Shown here: positions 7,969 through 14,666 of the stretch, piece after piece | Position numbering within the stretch: the stretch's first letter is position 1 | How the letters are laid out: each line of letters starts with the position of its first letter | NCBI GenBank assembly: GCA_902514945.1 | Contig: CABXSO010000006.1 | Span: 1 to 55,075 of the forward strand | Length of the DNA: 55,075 nt | Reading direction: 5' to 3' | Source of the DNA: an uncultured Pelagibacteraceae bacterium | GTDB lineage: Bacteria; Pseudomonadota; Alphaproteobacteria; Pelagibacterales; Pelagibacteraceae | Notes under the pieces: generated by a model | What the model was told of the DNA's origin: nothing | The model's database searches: none | Seen by the model: only the letters and a program-made list of their open reading frames with translations | Made by a program: the position numbers and the translations under genes

Positions 7969-9753
7969 ATGACGAAAATGACAACAGAAGAAGCTTTTGT
8001 AAAAGTTTTACAAATGCATGGCATTGAACATGCTTTTGGAATTATTGGATCAGCATTCATGCCAATCTCGGATATTTTTCCTGATGCAGGTATAACTTTT
8101 TGGGATGTTGCTCATGAGACAAATGGTGGATTAATTGCAGATGGTTATACAAGATCTACTGGAAAAATGTCTATGGTCATTGCACAAAATGGACCTGGTA
8201 TTACTGGTTTAGTTACACCAATTAAAACAGCTTACTGGAACCACACTCCTTTATTATTAGTAACACCTCAGGCTGCAAATAAAACTATGGGTCAAGGTGG
8301 TTTCCAAGAAGTTGAACAAATGAATTTATTTAAAGATATGGTTTGTTATCAAGAGGAGGTCAGAGATCCTTCCAGAATGGCCGAAGTTTTAAATAGAGTT
8401 ATAGAAAAAGCTATTAGAGGGTCAGCACCCGCTCAAATAAATGTTCCAAGAGATTATTGGACTCAGGTTATTGATATTGAGCTTCCACCAATTGTAAGAT
8501 TAGAAAGACAAGGCGGAGGGACAGAGGCAATTAATGAAGCTGCAAAGCTTTTATCAAATGCAAAGTTTCCAGTAATTTTATCAGGTGCAGGTGTTGTGAT
8601 TGGCAATGCAATTGAAGAAACAAAAAAAATTGCTGAGAAATTAGACTCACCAGTTTGTTCTGGATATCAGCACAACGATAGTTTTCCAGGTAGCCATCCT
8701 TTAGCTGCAGGACCCCTAGGATACAATGGATCAAAGGCTGCAATGGAACTAATTTCTAAAGCTGATGTAGTTTTAGCTTTAGGAACTAGATTAAATCCTT
8801 TTTCTACTTTACCAGGTTACGGCATAGATTACTGGCCAAAGAACGCAAACATAATTCAAGTTGATATTAATCCAGACAGAATTGGTTTAACTAAGAAAGT
8901 TACCGTAGGAATAAGTGGTGATGCAAAATTAGTTGCTCGACAAATTTTTGAAAAACTTTCCTCTAATGCTGGAGATACAGACAGACAAAAAAGAAAAGAT
9001 TTAATTCATCAAACAAAATCTGCTTGGTTACAAAAATTATCAAGTTTAGATCATGAAGAGGATGACGATGGCACTGTTTGGAATAAGGAAGCAAGAGAAA
9101 GAGATAAAGATAGAATGTCGCCAAGACAAGCATGGAGAGCAATACAAGCAGGAATGCCAGAGGATGTAATAATTTCGAGTGATATAGGAAATAATTGTGC
9201 AATTGGGAATGCTTACCCAACTTTTGAAAAAGGAAGAAAATATTTAGCTCCTGGTTTATTTGGACCATGTGGTTATGGTTTTCCCTCAATACTTGGCGCA
9301 AAAATTGGTTGTCCTAATATACCAGTTATAGGCTTTGCAGGAGATGGTGCATTTGGAATTAGTATGAATGAAATGAGCTCATGCGCAAGAGAAGAGTGGC
9401 CAGCAATTACTATGGTTATCTTTAGAAATTACCAGTGGGGCGCAGAAAAAAGAAATACTACTTTATGGTATGATAATAATTTTATAGGTACTGAATTAGA
9501 CCCTAATCTAAGTTACTCTAAAGTTGCAGAAGCATGTGGTTTAAAAGGTGTTACAGTGAAAACTATGGAGGAAACTACCATAGCAATAAAGCAATCTTGT
9601 GAAGATCAAAAGAAAAATATTACTACTTTTATTGAGATTATCCTTAACCAAGAGCTTGGTGAACCTTTTAGGAGAGACGCAATGAAAACCCCAGTTAAAG
9701 TTGCTGGTATAGACAAAAAGGATATGAGACCACAAAAGTCTTTAAATGGATGA
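7969..9753 (+). CDS. xsc: Sulfoacetaldehyde acetyltransferase Xsc
   Basis: Thiamine-diphosphate enzyme of 594 residues that converts sulfoacetaldehyde plus phosphate to acetyl phosphate and sulfite. The N-terminal pyrimidine-binding domain has AHETNGGLIADGY near residue 48; the C-terminal ThDP motif begins GDGAFG near residue 459 and ends in RNYQWGAEKRN. The GQGGFQEVEQM stretch near residue 108 fits Xsc better than acetolactate synthase. Xsc is the common exit of taurine, isethionate and other C2 sulfonate routes. No transaminase or dehydrogenase making sulfoacetaldehyde is adjacent. Its stop overlaps the next gene by 8 bases, so the downstream carbamoyltransferase module is co-transcribed. 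Confidence 0.93.
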   Translation: MTKMTTEEAFVKVLQMHGIEHAFGIIGSAFMPISDIFPDAGITFWDVAHETNGGLIADGYTRSTGKMSMVIAQNGPGITGLVTPIKTAYWNHTPLLLVTPQAANKTMGQGGFQEVEQMNLFKDMVCYQEEVRDPSRMAEVLNRVIEKAIRGSAPAQINVPRDYWTQVIDIELPPIVRLERQGGGTEAINEAAKLLSNAKFPVILSGAGVVIGNAIEETKKIAEKLDSPVCSGYQHNDSFPGSHPLAAGPLGYNGSKAAMELISKADVVLALGTRLNPFSTLPGYGIDYWPKNANIIQVDINPDRIGLTKKVTVGISGDAKLVARQIFEKLSSNAGDTDRQKRKDLIHQTKSAWLQKLSSLDHEEDDDGTVWNKEARERDKDRMSPRQAWRAIQAGMPEDVIISSDIGNNCAIGNAYPTFEKGRKYLAPGLFGPCGYGFPSILGAKIGCPNIPVIGFAGDGAFGISMNEMSSCAREEWPAITMVIFRNYQWGAEKRNTTLWYDNNFIGTELDPNLSYSKVAEACGLKGVTVKTMEETTIAIKQSCEDQKKNITTFIEIILNQELGEPFRRDAMKTPVKVAGIDKKDMRPQKSLNG

Positions 9754-10129
9754 TATTAAGATAAGTTCAAATCGAAGTTTTGGAATTGTTTTTTTTACAG
9801 TATTTTTGCTAATAGCTCTGTACCCTTTAATATTTGGTGGTGAAATAAGAATTTGGTCAATATCAATTTCTTTAATATTTCTAATTTTAGGATTATTAAA
9901 TTCTAATGTTTTAACTCCTTTAAATAAGATTTGGTTTAAGTTTGGAATCGTACTAGGAAAAATGATTTCACCAATAGTAATGGGAGTTATATTTTTTTTG
10001 GTTGTTACACCTATAGCTATTACCATGAGACTCTTGCGAAAAGATTTATTAAATTTAAAATATAATAGAGAGAAATCATATTGGATTGAAAAAAATGGTC
10101 CAAAAAGTAAAATGAAAAATCAATTTTAA
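9746..10129 (+). CDS. SxtJ family membrane protein
   Basis: 127-residue protein with about three to four hydrophobic segments (around 12-28, 33-50, 60-75 and 73-90) and a charged C-terminal tail rich in Lys, Asn and aromatic residues. It matches my memory of the SxtJ family, small membrane proteins found beside a DUF5989 peptide and a NodU-type carbamoyltransferase, named from the saxitoxin cluster, where the function is unknown. Both partners follow immediately here, which supports the call. It overlaps xsc by 8 bases. Confidence 0.8.
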   Translation: MDDIKISSNRSFGIVFFTVFLLIALYPLIFGGEIRIWSISISLIFLILGLLNSNVLTPLNKIWFKFGIVLGKMISPIVMGVIFFLVVTPIAITMRLLRKDLLNLKYNREKSYWIEKNGPKSKMKNQF

Positions 10130-10130
10130 T

Positions 10131-10280
10131 ATGAGCTTTATAAAAGAATTCTGGGAGTTTTTAAGAGTAAGAAAAAAGTATTGGCTTTTACCAATTATAA
10201 TTGTTTTGTTTATATTTGGTGGATTAATAGTTTTAACACAAGGTTCAGCAGTAGCCCCTTTTATTTATACAATTTTTTAA
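10131..10280 (+). CDS. DUF5989-type small membrane protein (49 aa)
   Basis: Frame from ATG 10131 to TAA 10280. It begins with an amphipathic FIKEFWEFLRVRKKYW stretch, followed by one membrane helix (about residues 17-38) and a short tail ending in aromatic residues. This is the pattern of the DUF5989 peptides that sit between SxtJ and the carbamoyltransferase in many genomes. The start is 1 base after the SxtJ stop and the stop is 1 base before the GTG of the carbamoyltransferase, so all three are coupled. Confidence 0.8.
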   Translation: MSFIKEFWEFLRVRKKYWLLPIIIVLFIFGGLIVLTQGSAVAPFIYTIF

Positions 10281-10281
10281 A

Positions 10282-12117
10282 GTGAACTCTATTTTAGGTA
10301 TATCTGCATTTTATCATGATAGTGCAGCTTGTATTTTAATAGATGGCAAAATTGTTGCTGCTGCTCAAGAGGAAAGATTTACAAGAAAAAAACATGATCC
10401 AAGTTATCCCCGCAATGCAATTAATTTTGTTTTGAAATTTGCAAATTTAAAATTAAGTGAGGTAGATCATATAGTTTTTTTTGAAAAACCATTCTTAAAA
10501 TTTGAGAGATTATTAGAGACTTATGTTGCTTTTGCACCAAAAGGTTTTATTTCTTTTGCGAAGGCTATGCCAATATGGATTAAAGAAAAACTTTTTCAAA
10601 AAAATCTTTTATTTAATAAACTAAAAAAACATGACGAAAATTATAAGAGTGATGAAAATATTTTTTTTTCAGATCATCATTTGAGTCATGCTGCTAGCGC
10701 TTTTTTTCCGTCACCCTTTGATGAGGCAGTAATATTAACTGCTGATGGAGTGGGTGAATGGGCAACTACAACAGTTGCTTTAGGTAAAGGAAACTCTTTA
10801 GAAATAAAAAAAGAGATTCATTTTCCACATTCCTTGGGTCTGTTGTATTCTGCTTTTACTTACTACACAGGTTTTAAAGTAAATAGTGGCGAATACAAAT
10901 TGATGGGATTAGCCCCTTATGGAAATCCAATTTACGAGGACAAAGTAAAAAAATTAATTGATGTCAAGGATGATGGAACTTTTAGATTAGATCAAAAGTA
11001 TTTTAATTATTCAACAGGATTGAGTATGACGAATGAAAGATTCAATAAGTTATTCGGTCAAAAACCTCGAAATTCTAAAAATGAACAGATTACGCAATTT
11101 CATATGGATATAGCAGCCTCAATCCAAAAGGTGACTGAGGAAATTATGATAAGGTTAGCTAAATCAATTCGTAAAGAGTATGGATTAAAAAATTTGTGTC
11201 TTGCTGGGGGTGTTGCTCTTAACTGCGTTGCAAATGGAAAAATTTTAAAAGAAAAAATATTTGATGACATCTGGATCCAACCTGCAGCTGGAGATGCTGG
11301 TGGTTCTTTAGGAGCAGCCTTAGCTTTATGGTATCTTGAATATAACAATAAAAGAAAAGTTAATCCAAAAGATGACATGAAAGGATCATATCTAGGTACA
11401 GAATTTGATCAAAGTCAAATAGTGGAGGAACTTAAATCTGTTGGAGCTTATTTTGAAACACTTAGTTATGAAAATTTAATAAAAAAAACTTCAGATTATT
11501 TATCTAATGAAAAAGCAATAGGTTGGTTCCAAGGAAGAATGGAGTTTGGACCAAGAGCTTTAGGAGCCAGATCAATATTAGCTGATCCAAGATCTGATAA
11601 AATGCAAAAAAATTTGAATTTGAAAGTTAAATACAGAGAGAGCTTTAGACCATTTGCACCATCCATTTTAAAAGAGGATTTACAAGACTGGTTTAATATT
11701 GATATTGACAGTCCTTACATGCTCTTAGTTGCTGAAGTTAATTCAAATAAAAAAATAGATATGACAGAAGATCAAAAAAAACTTTTTGGAATAGATAAGC
11801 TCAATATTAAAAAATCACTAATACCTGCTGTAACCCACGTTGATTATTCAGCAAGAGTACAAACTGTCGATAAGCATACAAACAAATTTTATTATGATCT
11901 TATTTTAAAATTTAAAGAAAAAACTGGTTGTCCTGTGTTAGTGAACACTTCATTTAATGTGAGAGGAGAACCAATTGTTAATTCACCGACAGATGCTTTT
12001 AATTGTTTTATGGGGACTGAATTAGATTATTTAGTGATTGGTAATTGTATTTTAGATAAAACTAAACAAGATCTAAAATTGAAAAAGGATTACACAAAAG
12101 AATTCGAATTAGATTAA
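10282..12117 (+). CDS. NodU/CmcH-family O-carbamoyltransferase
   Basis: 611 residues, full length for the family, starting with GTG. The N-terminal Kae1-like domain begins ILGISAFYHDSAAC and contains QEERFTRKKHD, the metal-binding DHHLSHAASAF near residue 133, and CLAGGVALNCVANG near residue 310. The C-terminal YrdC-like half contains FQGRMEFGPRALGARSIL near residue 414 and VNTSFNVRGEPIV near residue 553. Such enzymes transfer carbamoyl from carbamoyl phosphate, through carbamoyl-AMP, to a hydroxyl group. The acceptor here is unknown. Its place downstream of xsc, SxtJ and DUF5989 in one overlapping transcription unit is noteworthy. Confidence 0.92.
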   Translation: MNSILGISAFYHDSAACILIDGKIVAAAQEERFTRKKHDPSYPRNAINFVLKFANLKLSEVDHIVFFEKPFLKFERLLETYVAFAPKGFISFAKAMPIWIKEKLFQKNLLFNKLKKHDENYKSDENIFFSDHHLSHAASAFFPSPFDEAVILTADGVGEWATTTVALGKGNSLEIKKEIHFPHSLGLLYSAFTYYTGFKVNSGEYKLMGLAPYGNPIYEDKVKKLIDVKDDGTFRLDQKYFNYSTGLSMTNERFNKLFGQKPRNSKNEQITQFHMDIAASIQKVTEEIMIRLAKSIRKEYGLKNLCLAGGVALNCVANGKILKEKIFDDIWIQPAAGDAGGSLGAALALWYLEYNNKRKVNPKDDMKGSYLGTEFDQSQIVEELKSVGAYFETLSYENLIKKTSDYLSNEKAIGWFQGRMEFGPRALGARSILADPRSDKMQKNLNLKVKYRESFRPFAPSILKEDLQDWFNIDIDSPYMLLVAEVNSNKKIDMTEDQKKLFGIDKLNIKKSLIPAVTHVDYSARVQTVDKHTNKFYYDLILKFKEKTGCPVLVNTSFNVRGEPIVNSPTDAFNCFMGTELDYLVIGNCILDKTKQDLKLKKDYTKEFELD

Positions 12118-12122
12118 ATATT

Positions 12123-12212
12123 CTATAAATTTTTATCAGGCCAACTTTTATTATTATGTCTATCTAATTCACTTTTGGTAAAGGGGCGTTCTGTGCCCCA
12201 CGAGACCAGAAT
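12123..12212 (-). pseudogene. Remnant of a small membrane-protein gene
   Basis: Open minus-strand stretch ending in TAG at 12123-12125, without a usable start codon and preceded by an in-frame stop at 12213-12215. Its last 22 codons align with the C-terminus of the small gene at 13572-13694: both read RP, T, E/Q, then a D-R-(H/Y)-N-N-K core and end within a few residues. About 9 of 13 aligned core residues agree. The hydrophobic N-terminal half found in the other copy is missing. I read it as a truncated paralogue or duplicated gene end. Confidence 0.5.
12181..12194. repeat. 14-bp direct repeat, left copy
   Basis: AAGGGGCGTTCTGT, identical to 13219-13232. Together the copies bracket the secreted lyase-like gene at a spacing of about 1.04 kb. 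The left copy continues into GCCCC and so forms a short hairpin (GGGGC/GCCCC). GC-rich 14-base identities are improbable by chance in DNA of this composition. Confidence 0.7.
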
Positions 12213-12241
12213 TTATATTATCAAATATAGGTTATAACAAT

Positions 12242-12303
12242 ACTTCACTGAGAGTTTTGCCAAATGTTCAAAACCTTGCTTCTCGACTTCACTGAGAATC
12301 GGG
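12242..12303 (+). other. Structured leader upstream of the lyase-like gene
   Basis: The 12-base sequence ACTTCACTGAGA occurs twice here, at 12242-12253 and 12286-12297. Between and over the copies are two potential stem-loops: GTTTTG/CAAAAC (12254-12259 with 12269-12274) and TTCTC/GAGAA (12280-12284 with 12294-12298). The element ends about 15 bases before the ATG of the secreted protein. It could be a regulatory leader, a small RNA or an operator pair; no known riboswitch class is recognised. Confidence 0.4.
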
Positions 12304-12317
12304 GTTAAATTTAGATT

Positions 12318-13220
12318 ATGAAAAAAATATCTCTTTATATCTTTTTAGTTTTGATGTTTTCTCTTTTTACTTCAAATTCTTTTTCAGTATCGTTTAAAAA
12401 AAGTCGTTGTGGTTTTCCTAAAAACTCAATTAAAAATCTTTCCATTAAAGGAGAAAAATATATTCAATTTACATTAAAAGATAAGCAAAAAGGATGTAGC
12501 GCAACAGACAGAAAACCAAGACATGGCGCTCCTTATTGGGAAAGGGTGGAGTACGCTCAAGTAAATACATTATCTAAAAAAAAAAATCATGAGATAAATT
12601 TTTCGGTTAAAATTTTAAAGGGATTTTTAGGTCAAAGAGAAACGTTTTTTCAAATTCATAATTACAACGAAAATTTTATGTCAGTTTATCCCTCATTAAT
12701 GTTTAAATTCCATCCCAAAAAAACCAATGAATGTACTGGATGTAGTAACTACTCCACAAGAACTATAAATTGTTTTGACAAAGATGGTCAGCCAAAAAAA
12801 CAATGCTGGATAGAGGGTAGGGGAACTGAAGAGGGTATGTGGATAGAAGGAGGAAGTTATTCTAAATCGCTCTCATTCTTTCAAATAGATTATTTAAGAG
12901 ATTTTAAATGTTTAAAAAAAAAAGGGAAATATTGCGCAAAATCAAAAAGTAGTCATGAAGAGAAAAAATTCCAAACAATTACTATAAATGATTTTTCAAA
13001 AAAATGGATGAATTTTAAAATTGTAATTCCAAAAATAATAAATGAGAAGGGTTTAGTTACAATATCTATTAATGACAAAATAGTTTTTGATAAAGTTGTA
13101 CATTTTCCAAAAAGGGGAACGCCAAGAATTAAATATGGTATTTACAGACCTGGGAATTTACAAGGAAACATAACATCTCAAATACTTTATTCGAAAATTA
13201 ACGTTAATCCTAAAAAATAA
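12318..13220 (+). CDS. Secreted jelly-roll protein, polysaccharide-lyase-like
   Basis: 300 residues with a clear signal peptide (Lys-rich start, hydrophobic core, likely cleavage after about residue 23). The mature part is strand-rich and basic. It has the order expected of heparinase-I/PL7/PL14-like jelly rolls: a GxRETFFQIHNY strand, a WMNFKIVIP strand, a SINDKIVFDK strand, and near the end KYGIYRPG, which resembles the KxGIYR signature of such lyases. Paired cysteines (CTGC, CF, CW, CL, CA) suggest disulfides and export to the periplasm or outside. The exact family and substrate are uncertain. Carbohydrate-active secreted enzymes are unusual for a streamlined genome, and the gene is bracketed by direct repeats. 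Confidence 0.6.
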   Translation: MKKISLYIFLVLMFSLFTSNSFSVSFKKSRCGFPKNSIKNLSIKGEKYIQFTLKDKQKGCSATDRKPRHGAPYWERVEYAQVNTLSKKKNHEINFSVKILKGFLGQRETFFQIHNYNENFMSVYPSLMFKFHPKKTNECTGCSNYSTRTINCFDKDGQPKKQCWIEGRGTEEGMWIEGGSYSKSLSFFQIDYLRDFKCLKKKGKYCAKSKSSHEEKKFQTITINDFSKKWMNFKIVIPKIINEKGLVTISINDKIVFDKVVHFPKRGTPRIKYGIYRPGNLQGNITSQILYSKINVNPKK

Positions 13221-13232
13221 GGGGCGTTCTGT
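13219..13232. repeat. 14-bp direct repeat, right copy
   Basis: AAGGGGCGTTCTGT, identical to 12181-12194. It starts within the last two bases of the lyase-like gene's stop codon, and its GGGGCGTT forms the left arm of the terminator hairpin at 13221-13244. Confidence 0.7.
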
Positions 13233-13244
13233 TGCCAACGCCCC
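13221..13244 (-). terminator. Intrinsic terminator hairpin
   Basis: Perfect 8-bp stem GGGGCGTT/AACGCCCC with an 8-base loop. Read on the minus strand it is followed by TTATTTTTTA, so it fits a rho-independent terminator for the 63-aa gene at 13259-13450. On the plus strand no U-tract follows, but the stem would still cap the lyase mRNA. Confidence 0.8.
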
Positions 13245-13258
13245 ATACCCCAGTGAAC

Positions 13259-13450
13259 TTAGATAACTTTAGACCGACTTCTTATGTGTCCCAGGACTTT
13301 TCCGCTATTTTTTCCTGTCTTTACCAAATAACCACTTGTACCATTATCGTTGGCACTTACGGTTTTTGCATTTCGAAACATAAGTTGATTTAGCCTTGCA
13401 TTTTTTGAGCCTCGGCTAAACAAACTCAGTATTCTGTGCATTCTTTTCAT
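13259..13450 (-). CDS. Small basic protein of unknown function (63 aa)
   Basis: Strongly basic 63-residue protein (many Arg, Lys, Ser, Asn and Gly) without a membrane segment or cysteine. The second half has repeated Gly-Lys and Arg-Ser pairs and could bind nucleic acid. The start is well supported: AAGGAGAG lies a few bases before the ATG, one of the best ribosome-binding sites in the window. The gene has its own promoter, a structured leader and a terminator, so it is a complete single-gene transcription unit. I do not recognise a family. GC content looks higher than that of its neighbours. Confidence 0.7.
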   Translation of the reverse strand: MKRMHRILSLFSRGSKNARLNQLMFRNAKTVSANDNGTSGYLVKTGKNSGKVLGHIRSRSKVI

Positions 13451-13487
13451 ACACTCTCCTTGTTAGCTTTCCAAAACTCGCTTTTAA

Positions 13488-13527
13488 CCGATGCGATATC
13501 GGCCTCTTTTTCACCATGAGATATGGT
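13488..13527 (-). promoter_or_regulatory. Twin-hairpin leader of the 63-aa gene
   Basis: On the minus strand the leader contains ACCAT-ATCTC-ATGGT (13513-13527) and then CCGAT-ATCGC-ATCGG (13488-13502). Each has a perfect 5-bp stem and 5-base loop, and the loops differ at one base. They lie between the promoter and the AGGAG site. They may form a cis-regulatory RNA or a protein-binding pair; no known class is recognised. Confidence 0.45.
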
Positions 13528-13533
13528 TTAAAG

Positions 13534-13562
13534 AACATACTTCAAAAATAAATGTTAAGCAA
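13534..13562 (-). promoter_or_regulatory. Sigma-70-type promoter for the 63-aa gene
   Basis: Minus-strand TTGCTT (13557-13562) and TATGTT (13534-13539), 17 bases apart, positioned to give a leader of roughly 75 bases containing the two hairpins at 13488-13527. Confidence 0.5.
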
Positions 13563-13571
13563 TCGATTTTG

Positions 13572-13694
13572 TTATAAATCTAAATTCGGTCTATTATCCT
13601 TGTTATTGTATCTATCGATTTCTTTTTGAGTAACAGGTCTGAACAATACCCATACAACAACAACAACCAAAACTAAAAGTATAAATGTTTTCAC
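13572..13694 (-). CDS. Small single-pass membrane protein (40 aa)
   Basis: Frame starting GTG at 13694 and ending TAA at 13572. The N-terminal half is one very hydrophobic Val/Leu-rich helix; the polar tail reads FRPVTQKEIDRYNNK and ends in a short acidic/hydrophobic stretch. The start codon lies 3 bases after the stop of the hydratase-like gene, so translation is probably coupled. The tail is repeated, diverged, in the remnant at 12123-12212. Function unknown. Confidence 0.6.
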   Translation of the reverse strand: MKTFILLVLVVVVVWVLFRPVTQKEIDRYNNKDNRPNLDL

Positions 13695-13697
13695 TTC

Positions 13698-14468
13698 TTA
13701 TGTAATTATAGCTTTTACAGATCCTAATTTATCTATCTTACCTGTATAAAGACCTTTACCAATTGGAACAACACCTACAGTAGATCCTGTAAATACATAA
13801 AAATTTTTATTCAAATTTAATTTATCCTTTCTAATTTTATTCAAAACAAATCTTAATGAGTTCAATGGATTAATAAAAACTGCACTGGTATTGCCGTTTA
13901 TATTTTGTTTGGTTTTTTTGTTTGAAATATTAGTTTGTAAATTTCCGATATTTATTTTTTTATACTTTTTCCTTTGACCAATTAAAAATTTAACATTAGC
14001 TCCAAAATCACTACTTAAATCTCCAAATGAAGTAATTCCTTTTTTTCTTTGTCTATAACCTACAATCTCAATACAAGGAGCCATATGAGAAATAAATTTT
14101 GAGATATTCTTCATTGTTATTACTCCTTTAGAATTAAAAAAAGATTTTTTAATTAAATAGCAAACTTCCAGCTCAATGCCAAAGGTGGTTTTACTAATCT
14201 TTACACTTCTACCGCTTTTTAAAAAATTATCATTATAAACAGATGCGTAAAATGGTTCTTTTTCTTTTAATTTTTTCATCACTGGAATTCCGGTTCCTCC
14301 AGCTTTGTAACCTATAATTGGTTTTTTAACTTTACTCTCACAGAGCATTCTAAATTTATTTGCCTCAGTAAGTTTTTTTGTAAACTTTCTAGGCAATGGT
14401 GCAATAATCTTGTTTTTAAGAAAAGCTTTAACCAACTTATTTGATGTTTTTTCTATTAATGAACTCAT
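13698..14468 (-). CDS. 2-keto-4-pentenoate hydratase-like protein (MhpD/FAH fold)
   Basis: 256 residues resembling the MhpD branch of the fumarylacetoacetate hydrolase fold. An N-terminal helical part is followed by GYKAGGTG near residue 53, a GIELEVCYLI metal-site-like stretch near residue 97, an APCIEIVGYR stretch near residue 130, and the C-terminal VFTGSTVGVVPIGKG typical of these hydratases. The protein is unusually Lys-rich. The substrate is unknown: family members hydrate 2-oxo-pent-4-enoates or decarboxylate related acids. It lies downstream of the GMC-SDR genes on the same strand, and a small membrane-protein gene follows after 3 bases. Confidence 0.75.
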   Translation of the reverse strand: MSSLIEKTSNKLVKAFLKNKIIAPLPRKFTKKLTEANKFRMLCESKVKKPIIGYKAGGTGIPVMKKLKEKEPFYASVYNDNFLKSGRSVKISKTTFGIELEVCYLIKKSFFNSKGVITMKNISKFISHMAPCIEIVGYRQRKKGITSFGDLSSDFGANVKFLIGQRKKYKKINIGNLQTNISNKKTKQNINGNTSAVFINPLNSLRFVLNKIRKDKLNLNKNFYVFTGSTVGVVPIGKGLYTGKIDKLGSVKAIIT

Positions 14469-14502
14469 AATATTTAATATAATGTTTTTTATAAACTATA
14501 TT

Positions 14503-14649
14503 TTACGATCCAAGATTTATCAAACTAAAACCAGCGATAAGGAAAACTATTAACCAAACTAAACCTTTTATCAAAAAAAAAGTAAATCCCCCAACCAGAA
14601 TATATTTACCCCATTTACTTTCTGATAATAAATTTTTAAACTTTTTCAT
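14503..14649 (-). CDS. Small membrane protein (48 aa)
   Basis: ATG at 14649 (or the adjacent ATG at 14652) to TAA at 14503. It has a basic, Lys/Asn/Ser N-terminus of about 15 residues and then one long hydrophobic stretch with internal glycines, enough for a long helix or hairpin. It sits between the M23-like and hydratase-like genes on the same strand, with 17 bases to the former. No family is recognised; position and helix support a real gene. Confidence 0.55.
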   Translation of the reverse strand: MKKFKNLLSESKWGKYILVGGFTFFLIKGLVWLIVFLIAGFSLINLGS

Positions 14650-14666
14650 CATTTTAATATACTCTG

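Noticed and set aside
8531..10026. Minus-strand frames opposite xsc and the SxtJ gene
   Set aside because: Leu/His/Phe-rich translations typical of antisense to AT-rich genes; no context supports them.
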